Part shown: in pieces, positions 1-7,828 of the stretch
Position numbering within the stretch: the stretch's first letter is position 1
Layout: every line of letters starts with the position of its first letter
NCBI GenBank assembly: GCA_001899445.1
Contig: MPOA01000002.1
Span: 186,001-250,000, forward strand
Length of the DNA: 64,000 bases
Direction of reading: 5' to 3'
Source of the DNA: Candidatus Desulfopertinax cowenii
GTDB lineage: Bacteria > Bacillota > Desulfotomaculia > Desulfotomaculales > Desulforudaceae
Notes under the pieces: generated by a model
The model's database searches: none
What the model saw: only the letters and a program-made list of their open reading frames with translations
What the model was told of the DNA's origin: nothing
Program-made: the position numbers and the translations under genes

Positions 1-369
1 GTGGGAATCGCCGAGTACTACCTCCTGCGGTCTGAACCGCTGGTGGATGCGTTGCACTGGGGCGAGGTGCTGCTTCCGGCTTTGGTGCTCCTGGTCTGTA
101 CGGGGTTCGTGGAGGAGTTTGTTTTCCGGGGGATGATGTTTCGGGCGGCCCGCAGGTACGCGAGCAGGTGGCACGCCCTGATTTACGTCAATGTCGTGTT
201 CGCGGTCCTGCACATCACGCACCTGGTGCCGCTGGACGTTTTCTTCGTGTTCCTGGTGGGCGTGTACTTCACGGTGGTCGTCGTGCGGACCCGCTCGCTG
301 TTCGGGGTGGCTCTAGCCCACGGCCTGGCCAACATTATGCTTTACATTGTTTGGCCGTTTTTCGTCTAG
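1..369 (+). CDS. CPBP-family intramembrane metalloprotease, 5'-truncated
   Basis: The reading frame is open from the first base, so the true start is probably upstream of the window; the GTG at 1 may be only an internal Val codon. The visible 122 residues carry the two signatures of the CPBP (CAAX protease / bacteriocin-processing, Abi) family: EEFVFRG, with the paired glutamates and Arg, and FAVLHITH, with the zinc-type His. Several hydrophobic segments surround them. Such proteins are multi-pass membrane proteases of largely unassigned substrate. Full-length members are usually 200-300 residues, so only the C-terminal half is seen. The family call is firm; the substrate is unknown. Confidence 0.8.
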   Translation: MGIAEYYLLRSEPLVDALHWGEVLLPALVLLVCTGFVEEFVFRGMMFRAARRYASRWHALIYVNVVFAVLHITHLVPLDVFFVFLVGVYFTVVVVRTRSLFGVALAHGLANIMLYIVWPFFV

Positions 370-431
370 AAGTTCGGGCGGTAACGGTCCACGGCTTAAA
401 AAATCCTGGTAAAAAAATTCTGGTAAAAAGG

Positions 432-459
432 GTCACGGCGCTGGCCTGCGGCATACAAT
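432..459 (+). promoter_or_regulatory. possible mother-cell sigma-E/K-like promoter
   Basis: CATACAAT at 452-459 matches the -10 consensus of sporulation sigma-E (CATACAnT). GTCA at 432-435 sits about 16 bases upstream, where the -35 (GTCATATT-like) would be, but only its first half matches. It lies 40 bases ahead of the threonine-rich small membrane protein gene. The match is inferred by eye; the weak -35 keeps confidence low. Confidence 0.3.
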
Positions 460-498
460 GACTGTAGTGGCAAGTGCTGGTAGAGGAGGGAAACGCAA

Positions 499-768
499 TT
501 GATGATTGTCTCCACGGTAACGACCACCACGACTACAACCACCACGGCGCTGGCCTCAGTAGCCACGGTGCTGGGTCTGATTGCGGCGGTGCTTTTGATC
601 GCACTGCTTGGCGCCCGGGAGCTGGCCGCGGCCCGGACGGTGGTGGGCCAGGGCTTGAAAACGTCCTTCGCCTTCGCCTTCAAAAGGTTCCTGACGGTCG
701 CCATCGCACCACTGATCCTCGTATTCGCCGCCATCGTCATTACCGAGATCTTGTTGATCGTTTGCTGA
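499..768 (+). CDS. threonine-rich small membrane protein, unknown function
   Basis: An 89-residue protein opening with a run of nine threonines (TVTTTTTTTTT), followed by a hydrophobic helix, a short basic/polar stretch and a second hydrophobic helix at the C-terminus. GAGGAGGG at 483-490 is well placed for the TTG at 499 or the ATG at 502. I recall Thr-rich N-termini of this type in small uncharacterised proteins of anaerobes but cannot name a family. It stands alone between a possible sporulation promoter and a good terminator, which supports a real monocistronic gene. Two membrane spans are likely; no function can be assigned. Confidence 0.7.
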   Translation: MMIVSTVTTTTTTTTTALASVATVLGLIAAVLLIALLGARELAAARTVVGQGLKTSFAFAFKRFLTVAIAPLILVFAAIVITEILLIVC

Positions 769-790
769 TGGGCAGGTAAGGCATCGGCGG

Positions 791-823
791 AGCCTCCTGT
801 AACCTGGGGCTGTTTGTTTTTTT
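791..823 (+). terminator. rho-independent terminator
   Basis: AGCC-t-CC pairs with GGGGCT (791-811, one bulge), followed by a T-rich run at 812-823 (TTTGTTTTTTT). It lies 22 bases after the stop of the Thr-rich gene and would end that transcript. Confidence 0.7.
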
Positions 824-836
824 AGCCCGACAGTGT

Positions 837-865
837 AAAACAGGCCGGTCCGCTGAGGACCGACC
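837..865 (-). terminator. probable terminator of the small minus-strand gene
   Basis: On the minus strand GGTCGGTCC-TCAGC-GGACCGGCC forms a hairpin, followed by TTTT at 840-837. It lies just beyond the stop of the 59-aa membrane protein. The T tract is short, so strength is uncertain. Confidence 0.5.
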
Positions 866-878
866 CGTTTCACGTTGA

Positions 879-1058
879 TCAGGTCTTTACCATGGGTCTG
901 AATAGGTCGATAATGCCGAGAACGATGAGGGCCAGGCCGAATCCGATCAAGCCGGCGCCAAAGAGACCGGTGACGAAGAGCCAACCTACGGCCGCCACGA
1001 TGACGCCCAGGCCGATCACGATCCAGCTGGTGAGACTGCCACGGTTCGCTTCAGCCAT
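879..1058 (-). CDS. small two-span membrane protein, unknown function
   Basis: A 59-residue protein starting MAEANRG, with two hydrophobic segments (around SWIVIGLGVIVAAVGW and GAGLIGFGLALIVLG) and a short basic tail. AAAGGAGG lies 8 bases before the ATG at 1058-1056, so this start is preferred over the GTG nine bases upstream, which abuts the ribosome site. Glycine-rich helices suggest close packing or oligomerisation. The gene is monocistronic, between two other small-gene units. I do not recognise the family. Confidence 0.65.
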   Translation of the reverse strand: MAEANRGSLTSWIVIGLGVIVAAVGWLFVTGLFGAGLIGFGLALIVLGIIDLFRPMVKT

Positions 1059-1134
1059 GCGGAACACCTCCTTTGGATCTTAGGATGTCCCGCGGGGCAG
1101 AAGAATATTCCACATGTTTTATCGATTGGCAGTT

Positions 1135-1914
1135 TTAGCGGATCATGAGACGGCGCATCAGGTGAACCGCGAAGGGGAGCAGTACGGCGGACACTAAAGC
1201 CAGCCAGAGGGTGCTGTACAGCAAGGTTGGGCTTAAGTCACCGGTAACCAAACCGCGGGTCAGAACCACCACGTGGTAGAGGGGGCTGCACCAGGCCAGC
1301 GTCTAGATGACCGGATGCAGGTCGGACAGGGGGAAGAAAACTCCCGAAAACAGGAACAGCGGGGTGATGATCAGGGAGAAGAAATAGTGAAAGCTGTCGA
1401 TGTTGGGAACCAGGCCGGTCCAGAGCAGGGACAGCAAAGCGAACTGGAAGCCGCCCAGGATCATTGCCAGCGGAATTAGCAGCGCCCAGGCGGACGGGAC
1501 CAGGCCCAGGGCGAAGATCACGAACAGGATGATTGAGCCGTACAGTACACTCTTGAACGTGCCCCAGAGCAACTCGCCCAGCACCACGTCGTCCATGCTC
1601 AGCGGGGTGGCCACCATGGCCTGGAAAGTCTTTTGGTACTTGAAGCGGACAAAGGTGCCGTAGGTGCACTCGTAGGTGGTGGCAAACATGGCCGAGGCGG
1701 CTACCAGGCCGGGGGCGAGGTAGTTCAGGTAGGGAAGCCCCTCCATGGGCCGCACGTAAACCCCGAGGCCGATGCCGAGCGCGGCCAGGTACAGCAGGGG
1801 TTCGACGAAGTTCAGCGCGACACAGGTCTTCCAGGTGCGCGCGAAGACCGTAAGGTGGCGCTGGAACACGCGCACGCTCAGGGGGGAGAAATCAAGGCGC
1901 AGGTTGCCGGTCAT
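1135..1914 (-). pseudogene. ABC-2 type permease (NodJ/DrrB-like) interrupted by in-frame TAG
   Basis: The permease partner of the ATPase gene just upstream, which it overlaps by 4 bases. The first 203 residues are a typical ABC-2 exporter membrane domain (N-terminal RVFQRHLTVFARTWKTC, then several spans) and stop at TAG 1305-1303 after SDLHPVI. The same frame continues without a break for 55 more codons to TAA at 1137-1135, encoding TLAWCSPLYHVVVLTRGL and two last membrane spans. This is the conserved C-terminal end of the family (AxxxPLYHxVxxxR), and the total of about 258 codons equals the usual family length. A single C-to-T change of CAG (Gln) would explain the stop. It could be a true nonsense mutation, a sequencing error, or readthrough; the protein is probably not functional unless read through. 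Confidence 0.8.
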
Positions 1915-2807
1915 GATTCGAAACCCCTTCCGGTAAGTTTCAGGAATACGTCCTCCAGCGTAGCCGGCCGGAGCAGCAGGCGGGAAAACCGGTGTTCCCG
2001 GTCCTGCAACAGGCGCAGCAACGCCTGGCCGTGCCGCGGATAGAGGACCAGGTCGTCGCCCACCACCTGGTGACCATGGATCAGGGGGCCGGCGGCGGCG
2101 ACCAGAACATCGGCCTCGCCGGCGGCCCGGCCCAGCTGCAGCACCTCCGCGCCCACGTACCGGTTAATCAGTTCGCGGGGTGCGCCCTCGGCCAGAATCT
2201 CGCCGTGATTCACGATGGCCAGCCGGTCGCAGAGGTGGCTGGCTTCGTCCATGTAGTGGGTGGTCAGGATCAGAGTCACGCCCTGCTCCTTCAACCGCAA
2301 CAGCCGCTGCCAGACCAGGTGCCGGGCCTGAGGATCCAACCCGGTGGTCGGTTCATCTAGGATCACCAGGTCCGGGTTGTTGATCAGCGCGCGGGCGATA
2401 GTAAGCCGGCGCTTCATTCCGCCCGACAGGTTGTCCACTTTCTCTCCGGCCTTGGCGGTGAGGTCGAAGAACGCCAGCAGGTCCAGGCCGCGAGACCGGG
2501 CCGTTTCCCGCGGGATATTAAAGTAGCTGGCGTAGATTACCAGGTTCTGGATGACGGTCAGGTCGGGGTCTAGGTTGTTTTCCTGGGGGACGATGCCGAG
2601 CCGGCGCTTGATCTGTCGGGCTGCGGTCCGGACGTCCAGGCCGAACACCCGCAGCTCACCGGCGGTAACCGGGGACAGGCCGATGAGCATGTTCACGATC
2701 GAACTCTTGCCGGCGCCGTTCGGTCCCAAGATGCCGAAGCATTCTCGGGCCCGGACGGCGAAGTCGATTCCCTTGACCGCCCGAAAACCGTTGTATTCTT
2801 TAACCAA
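1911..2807 (-). CDS. ABC transporter ATP-binding protein (NodI/DrrA-type)
   Basis: ATPase of a two-component ABC-2 exporter. Visible motifs: Walker A GPNGAGKSS, Q-loop PQENNLD, signature LSGGMKRR, Walker B LVILDEPTTGLDP and the H-loop TTHYMDE, followed by an about 70-residue C-terminal domain as in DrrA/NodI. Its permease lies immediately downstream with a 4-base overlap but contains a stop codon. The start is uncertain: TTG at 2807 has a weak ribosome site, while the frame stays open upstream through LDVVVARQLVKEYN. A CTG at 2831 behind GGGAGAGGA would give the usual N-terminal strand. A minus-strand promoter-like pair (TTGCGG, 17 bases, TAATAC) sits at 2877-2849. The substrate is unknown; lipids, drugs or polysaccharide are usual. 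Confidence 0.88.
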   Translation of the reverse strand: MVKEYNGFRAVKGIDFAVRARECFGILGPNGAGKSSIVNMLIGLSPVTAGELRVFGLDVRTAARQIKRRLGIVPQENNLDPDLTVIQNLVIYASYFNIPRETARSRGLDLLAFFDLTAKAGEKVDNLSGGMKRRLTIARALINNPDLVILDEPTTGLDPQARHLVWQRLLRLKEQGVTLILTTHYMDEASHLCDRLAIVNHGEILAEGAPRELINRYVGAEVLQLGRAAGEADVLVAAAGPLIHGHQVVGDDLVLYPRHGQALLRLLQDREHRFSRLLLRPATLEDVFLKLTGRGFES

Positions 2808-2926
2808 CTGCCTGGCAACGACGACGTCCAGCTTCCATCCTCTCCCTCGTATTAGACAGCCTGTGGTTCCACCGCAATGTTAGCACCAGCGGGATTCCGT
2901 GGTCAAGGCGCGGGTGCCGGGCGCCG

Positions 2927-2956
2927 TTGACGGGTGCCCGGCAAAAGAATTATAGT
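2927..2956 (+). promoter_or_regulatory. sigma-A-type promoter of fetAB
   Basis: TTGACG (2927-2932), an 18-base spacer and TATAGT (2951-2956) resemble a vegetative promoter. It reads into the fetA-like gene and implies a transcript start near 2963. That supports translation from GTG 2997 rather than from any ATG upstream of the -10 box. Confidence 0.6.
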
Positions 2957-2996
2957 GGGGCCGGGCAAGATTTTTCTTATCGGGGGAGGGGTGCGC

Positions 2997-3701
2997 GTGC
3001 CGGCTTGGTTCGAGTTCGCCGGGCTTTCTTTCTTGGTGGGGGTCGAACAGCGGTCCGTCAGTCTTTCGGGGGCGGTGGACCGGGGGCGGGTCATGCTGGT
3101 CCGCGGCCCCTCGGGGGCGGGCAAGACCACCCTGCTCCGCGTGCTGGCGCGCCTGCAGCATGGTACCGGCGACGTCTGGCTGGGCGGCCGGCACTGGCAC
3201 TCCTTTGCCCCGACCGCGTGGCGGGCCGCGGTCTGTTACGTCGCCCAGCAGCCGGCCGTCTTCGAGGGTACGGTCCGCGACAACCTGCGGCGGCCCTTCC
3301 AGCTGACTGCGGTGGGGAGGCGCCGCCGATACGACGCGGCCGCGGCGGAAAGGGGGATGCGCGCCCTGATGCTGCCGCCTGCCCTCCTGGAACAGGATGC
3401 GCGGCTTTTGTCCGGCGGGGAGGCGGTCCGCATCGCGGTGTTGCGAGCGCTGCTGGCCGATCCGGCGGTGCTGCTGCTGGACGAACCGACCGCGGCGCTG
3501 GACCGGCCCACCGCTGCTGGTTTTTGTGATCTGCTCAACCACTGGCTGAGCGAAAAGCCGGACCGCAGGGCGGCGGTGGTGATTACCCACGACGAGTTCG
3601 TGGTGCACCGTTTGCGGGACCCAGTGTTTCTGGAAATGGACGGGGGCGATCCGGGTCGGAAATCTATTTCTGACGTTCCGGATCAGTTAGGTGGTAGGTG
3701 A
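2997..3701 (+). CDS. fetA: ABC transporter ATP-binding protein, FetA (YbbL) family
   Basis: Cytoplasmic ATPase of the FetAB exporter family, implicated in iron or metal homeostasis in E. coli. From GTG 2997, with GGGGGAGGG six bases before it, the protein is 234 residues, the normal size. Walker A GPSGAGKTT lies near residue 37-45, signature LLSGGEAVR near 140, Walker B LLLDEPTAALD near 162, and the H-loop VVITHDE near 198. The signature reads SGGEAVR rather than SGGQ, typical of this family. The permease partner follows with a GTGA overlap. The family call rests mainly on the neighbour; the transported substrate is not visible from sequence. Confidence 0.85.
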   Translation: MPAWFEFAGLSFLVGVEQRSVSLSGAVDRGRVMLVRGPSGAGKTTLLRVLARLQHGTGDVWLGGRHWHSFAPTAWRAAVCYVAQQPAVFEGTVRDNLRRPFQLTAVGRRRRYDAAAAERGMRALMLPPALLEQDARLLSGGEAVRIAVLRALLADPAVLLLDEPTAALDRPTAAGFCDLLNHWLSEKPDRRAAVVITHDEFVVHRLRDPVFLEMDGGDPGRKSISDVPDQLGGR

Positions 3702-4507
3702 AGATGAATCCTTCCGTAATTCCAATTACCGATTTTCAGCTGGCCCTGAGCGTGATCCTGGTGATACTTACCGGGGCGGTGTCGGCGGCGCTACGGCTGG
3801 GGCTTCTGAGGTCGCTGCTCTGGGGTACGGTCCGCACCTTCGGGCAGCTAACCCTGATCGGTTACGTGCTGAATTACGTGTTCGCGCTGAACAACCTACT
3901 CGTGCTAGGGTTGTTACTGCTGCTCATGTGCTATATCGCCGCCCGGACGGCCGTGCGCCGGGTGACCAACGTGCCTCCCGGGACCACCCTGCTGGCCTTC
4001 GGGTCGCTGTTTGCCAGCACCTTCCTGGTGGGGGTGTTGGTGACCCAGTTGATCATCGTTCCCGAGCCCTGGTACAGCGCCCGGATCGTGATCCCGATCT
4101 TCGGCCTGATCCTGGGCAACTCCATGAACGGCATCGCCCTGGCCATCGACCGCATGTACGCCGAAACCCGGGCCCGCCGGGGGGAGGTCGAGGCGCTGCT
4201 GGCTTTCGGAGCCACCCCCTGGGAGGCGGTCCGGGACTGTGTCCGGGAGGCGGTACGCGCCGGGATGACCCCGACCATCAATTCCCTGATGGTGGTCGGG
4301 CTGGTTAGCCTACCCGGAATGATGACTGGCCAAATCCTGGGCGGGGTAGATCCCCAGGAGGCGGTGCGTTACCAGATCGTGGTGATGCTGATGATCGCGG
4401 CGGCGGTGGCCATTGGCTGCCTGATCCTGGTTGGGATGTCCTACCGGCGGATGTTCACCGCGGACGGGGCGCTTAACCTCGAGGTGTACCGCAGCCGGGG
4501 AGTCTGA
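3698..4507 (+). CDS. fetB: ABC transporter permease, FetB (YbbM, UPF0014) family
   Basis: A 269-residue polytopic membrane protein, about seven spans. It has family hallmarks: the FGQLTLIGYVLNYVFAL segment, PIFGLILGNSMNGIALA, the cytoplasmic EVEALLAFGATPWEA coupling region and LPGMMTGQILGG. GTG 3698 overlaps the fetA stop, consistent with translational coupling; ATG 3704 is an alternative start six bases later. FetAB-type pairs are reported to promote iron export and oxidative-stress resistance in enterobacteria; carrying that role to this organism is inference. Nothing suggests damage to the gene. Confidence 0.88.
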   Translation: MKMNPSVIPITDFQLALSVILVILTGAVSAALRLGLLRSLLWGTVRTFGQLTLIGYVLNYVFALNNLLVLGLLLLLMCYIAARTAVRRVTNVPPGTTLLAFGSLFASTFLVGVLVTQLIIVPEPWYSARIVIPIFGLILGNSMNGIALAIDRMYAETRARRGEVEALLAFGATPWEAVRDCVREAVRAGMTPTINSLMVVGLVSLPGMMTGQILGGVDPQEAVRYQIVVMLMIAAAVAIGCLILVGMSYRRMFTADGALNLEVYRSRGV

Positions 4508-4667
4508 AACGGTGGCCCCGTAGACCGCAGGCCAAGTCCGCATATTCCTCGGTCCTGGTAATTTATGTTCGATCCGTATAGAGACGGGGAGCCGGACGCA
4601 AGCTATGAGCGGTGGAGAAACGGTCAACCTTTGCTCCGAGATCGTCCGCGAAAGGAAGTAGCTCCCC

Positions 4668-5300
4668 ATGCTGCGGCAGTTCTTCCCCGTGCTGCTCCTG
4701 CTAGTTCTCCTGGCCCTAGTGTATTTTGGGCTCCTGCACCGGGTGCTGGATCGGATGCGCCTGACCAGGTGGCAGGCGCTGGCTGTGCTCGGGCTGATGC
4801 TGGTGGGCGGCCTGCTGCCGGACATGGTGCTTGGCCGGGGCCTGGCCTTCAACCTCGGCGGGGCGCTGATCCCTCTGGGGGTGTGCGCCTACCTGCTGGC
4901 CACGGCCGACACCCGGCTGGAAAAGGTGCGGGGCCTGCTGGCGGCGGTGATCGCCGCAGCGGTTGTGTGGGGCCTGGAAACCGTCCTGCCGGGCCAGCCG
5001 GGCGCCGGCCGGTTGGACGTCGATCCGCTGTATCTGCCGCCTCTGGTGGCGGGGCTGGCGGCCTATCTGCTGGGGCGTTCCCGCCGGGCGGCTTTCATCG
5101 GCGGGGTGCTCGGCATTCTGCTGCTGGATTTCGGGTACTGGGTACGCAACCTGGCCACCGGGCTGCCTGCGGGCACGGTGGTGCTGGGGGGGGGTGGGGT
5201 GTTCGGCGCCACGGCGGTGGCCGGCGTGTTCGCCGTGCTGCTGGCCGAGGTGGTCGGGGAGATCCGGGAGCGGTTGAAAGGGGGTCCGGCCCATGCCTGA
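4668..5300 (+). CDS. DUF1614-like integral membrane protein
   Basis: A 210-residue, almost wholly hydrophobic protein with six or seven predicted spans. It includes GLMLVGGLLPDMVL, GGALIPLGVCAYLLA and two glycine-rich C-terminal helices, a pattern I associate with DUF1614. GGAAG precedes the ATG by about nine bases. Its last codons overlap the start of spoIIP by 8 bases, so the two are probably co-transcribed and coupled, suggesting a role at the membrane during sporulation. The family assignment is from memory of its pattern; the function is unknown. Confidence 0.7.
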   Translation: MLRQFFPVLLLLVLLALVYFGLLHRVLDRMRLTRWQALAVLGLMLVGGLLPDMVLGRGLAFNLGGALIPLGVCAYLLATADTRLEKVRGLLAAVIAAAVVWGLETVLPGQPGAGRLDVDPLYLPPLVAGLAAYLLGRSRRAAFIGGVLGILLLDFGYWVRNLATGLPAGTVVLGGGGVFGATAVAGVFAVLLAEVVGEIRERLKGGPAHA

Positions 5301-6465
5301 GGGGAGGCGGCGGTTGGCCGTCGTCCTGGCTCTGTTCCTGGCCGCGGCGTTGTTTTCCGGTCCGGCAGTGTCCGGGCCGCTTGCTGGAATACTGGAGGAG
5401 TTCGACGAGCTGGTGGACCGGGAGATCAACGCCGGTCTTTACTACCGCGTGGTCGACGAGGACGGCCGGGAGATCATGCAGACCGGCCGGCGGATCGAGG
5501 TCGGAGACCAGTATTTGGCCGGCGACAACCGGCTCTACGAGGTGGTCAAAGTCGAGGGCCGGGTTGCTTACGCCCGCGGCCTGCAAACGGTTCATCCCAG
5601 GCTCCGGACCGTATCTTCGGCCGCCAGCTGGGGCGCGGCCGCTTCCGGGCCGGTGCCGGTGCAAGGCCTGCCCAACCGGCGGATTGCCATCTACCACACC
5701 CACAACGGCGAGTCCTACGTGCCCGACCGGGGGACTCCGAACGTGAACGGCCAGGGCGACGTGCACCTGGTCGGCGAAGTCTTCCGGGAAACCTTGAAAG
5801 AACAGGGGGTAGAAGTGATCCACGCCGGGGATATTCACCTACCCCACGACCGGGGCGCGTACCGGCGGGCCCGCGATACGGCGCTGGAACTGTTGGCCCA
5901 GGAGCCCGACGCCATCTTCGACATTCACCGGGACGCGGCGCCCTGGTACGCTTACGCTGAAAAGGTGGAAGGCGAGTGGGTGGCCCAGATTATGTTCGTG
6001 GTCGGCCGCCAGAACCCGCACTTCGCAGTAAACCGGAGCTTCGCCTTCGATCTGAAGAACTTCTTGGACGAATTATACCCGGGGCTCATCCGGGGGGTAT
6101 TCATTGCTAACGGCAATTATAACCAGGACCTGCATCCCATGAAACTGCTCCTGGAGGTAGGGGCGCACGAAAACACGCGCCGGGCGGCCAAGGAAGGGAT
6201 CGCCCGGTTCGCCCACGGGGTTGGGGTGTACCTCTACGGACCGAAGCTCGGGCAGCCAGAGCGGGCGCCGGTGCAAGAACAGGACCGGACTCCGGTCTGG
6301 CGAAATATCATCCTGGTGCTGCTGCTGGTGGGCGTGGCCGGGGGCTGGTTCTACTGGCTGAACAACCCCGAAGCCGCAGCCCGGTTCAGCAAGCGGTTCC
6401 GGAAAACGACGGACGAACTGGGAGTCCGGATCAGGGGCTACCTGGACCGGAAAAGGCCCCGGTGA
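5293..6465 (+). CDS. spoIIP: stage II sporulation protein P
   Basis: Peptidoglycan hydrolase (amidase/endopeptidase) of the SpoIIDMP engulfment machine, acting in the septum on the mother-cell side. The N-terminal signal anchor is visible (LAVVLALFLAAALFSG). The catalytic SpoIIP domain holds IYHTHNGESYVP, DIHRDAAP, GNYNQDLHP and LLEVGAHENT, which contain the family's metal-binding and active-site His and Glu residues. Unusually, a second hydrophobic segment (IILVLLLVGVAGGWFYWL) near residue 345 is followed by a basic tail. Length, 390 residues, matches clostridial SpoIIP. It overlaps the upstream membrane gene by 8 bases. In Bacillus it is under sigma-E; no clear promoter was found here. Confidence 0.93.
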   Translation: MPEGRRRLAVVLALFLAAALFSGPAVSGPLAGILEEFDELVDREINAGLYYRVVDEDGREIMQTGRRIEVGDQYLAGDNRLYEVVKVEGRVAYARGLQTVHPRLRTVSSAASWGAAASGPVPVQGLPNRRIAIYHTHNGESYVPDRGTPNVNGQGDVHLVGEVFRETLKEQGVEVIHAGDIHLPHDRGAYRRARDTALELLAQEPDAIFDIHRDAAPWYAYAEKVEGEWVAQIMFVVGRQNPHFAVNRSFAFDLKNFLDELYPGLIRGVFIANGNYNQDLHPMKLLLEVGAHENTRRAAKEGIARFAHGVGVYLYGPKLGQPERAPVQEQDRTPVWRNIILVLLLVGVAGGWFYWLNNPEAAARFSKRFRKTTDELGVRIRGYLDRKRPR

Positions 6466-6666
6466 ACAAAACCTTTATTGCCTGGGCGGGTTGCAGTCCC
6501 GGCACTGCGGGGTCTCGCCGCTGACATTGCCCTTTTGTGGTGCAGCCGCCACAGGTCCGTGTTCAGCACCAACCGTCGGTTTTACGAAATTCGTCGTTCC
6601 GGGGTAAAAACGGCGCGGGTGGGGCAATCTAGCTGGTGGATTCGCGTTTACCGGGGGAGATGTAAT

Positions 6667-7182
6667 GTGGATCTGTCCACCCTCCAGGCGGTCGGCCCGA
6701 CCCTTTCCGCGTTGGCTACCGCCACGCTCGCCTTTCTAACTTTTTTCTCGGTGCGCGCCGCCCGCTCCACGGCCCGGGAAATGTACGAATCGCGGCTGGC
6801 GCATTTCCGGCCCCTTTTGTACGCCGTCCTGAAGTTGCCTGGTTCCGATAGCGATAAGTCTCCCCGCTTGTTTATCCGGAACGTTGGACCGGGGCCAGCC
6901 ATGGATATCAATATCTGCTGCGACGGCGATCTCTACAGCCGCGACCACATCGCCTTTTTCGGACCGGGGCAGAAGGTGGAACTGCCCACCGGCTACAACC
7001 GCGGCGGGCGCCGGCGCGAGCGATACGAGGTACGGGTTTCGGTTCGCTTCAAGGATATTTTCAATAATCCCATCACCATCAACACCTTCTACCAGTATGA
7101 GCCGGGTGCAGCCGAGCGGCTGGTCTTTCCGAAGGATACCACCATGGAAGGGAAAATCACGGGCCGCTACAAACCGGGGTAA
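6667..7182 (+). CDS. hypothetical membrane-anchored protein
   Basis: A 171-residue protein with one N-terminal hydrophobic segment (TLSALATATLAFLTFFSV). A soluble region follows, containing LFIRNVGPGPAMDI, a motif seen in many short membrane-anchored proteins of unknown role, and a C-terminal beta-rich part (FKDIFNNPITINTFYQYE). GTG 6667 is chosen because GGGGGAGA lies 6 bases upstream; the frame is open further upstream but that stretch has no ribosome site and unlike composition. It stands alone downstream of spoIIP. No catalytic motif is evident. Confidence 0.65.
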   Translation: MDLSTLQAVGPTLSALATATLAFLTFFSVRAARSTAREMYESRLAHFRPLLYAVLKLPGSDSDKSPRLFIRNVGPGPAMDINICCDGDLYSRDHIAFFGPGQKVELPTGYNRGGRRRERYEVRVSVRFKDIFNNPITINTFYQYEPGAAERLVFPKDTTMEGKITGRYKPG

Positions 7183-7348
7183 GGGCAAGGTTGCCGGCCG
7201 CGCGAGTAGTTATTTTCTCCTGGATGTGCAGGACCATCCGGTGGTATTGTTGAATCATGTATGTACCATATTTGACAAACTCCATTTGCTTAACCAATAT
7301 TCCAGGTCTGAAATTCGCCAGTGCGTACACCGAGGAGGTTTTCGACTC

Positions 7349-7828
7349 ATGCCCGAAACGGTAACTTTAAAAAAGATCCCGGCTCAGACAGTGGTTTACA
7401 AGCCCGGGAAGGGACCTTACAGCCTGATCCCGGACACGGTGCAGGAACTGAACCTCTGGATCAAGGAAAACGGCTATACCCCGGCGGCCCCCCCGATCGG
7501 TGTGTTTCTGAACAACCCCTACCTGCCTCCCGAGGAGTTGTTGTGGGAGATCCGCATCCCACTCCAGGTTGGGGAGCCCATAGCCCATCCGGACACCGAG
7601 ACTACGCCGGGGGTCAAGGAGATCCCGGAGCGCGAAGTGATGGCCACTGCGCACCAGGGTTCCCTGGACACCATCGGCGGTGTGCTCCAGGGGATGATCC
7701 GGTTTATGGTGACTAACGGCTACCGCCTGGCGGCCGCTCCGGAGCAGGTATTTCTGAAGGACCCGGTATCCACTCCCCCGCACGAAATGGAGGGAGAAGT
7801 TCGACTGCCGGTCGAAAAGCGGGCCTGA
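7349..7828 (+). CDS. GyrI-like effector-binding domain protein
   Basis: A 159-residue cytoplasmic protein with two similar halves. The first has IPAQTVVYKPGKGPY...IGVFLNNPYLPPEELLWEIRIPL and the second EVMATAHQGSL...EQVFLKDPVSTPPHEMEGEVRLPV. This twofold repeat is the SHS2 architecture of the GyrI-like / AraC effector-binding superfamily, which binds small hydrophobic ligands. There is no attached DNA-binding domain. GAGGAGG lies 8-9 bases before the ATG, so longer reading frames upstream are rejected. It is monocistronic. A role in ligand sensing or hydrolysis is inference from the fold. Confidence 0.75.
   Translation: MPETVTLKKIPAQTVVYKPGKGPYSLIPDTVQELNLWIKENGYTPAAPPIGVFLNNPYLPPEELLWEIRIPLQVGEPIAHPDTETTPGVKEIPEREVMATAHQGSLDTIGGVLQGMIRFMVTNGYRLAAAPEQVFLKDPVSTPPHEMEGEVRLPVEKRA

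Noticed and set aside
1303-1305. Pyrrolysine decoding of TAG as the main explanation
   Set aside because: Several normal genes here end in TAG, the site context fits Gln, and no pyl gene is in the window. Kept only as an alternative in the finding.
6884-7348. N-terminal extension of the GyrI-like protein
   Set aside because: The upstream part overlaps the hypothetical gene ending at 7182 in another frame, whereas GAGGAGG lies just before ATG 7349.
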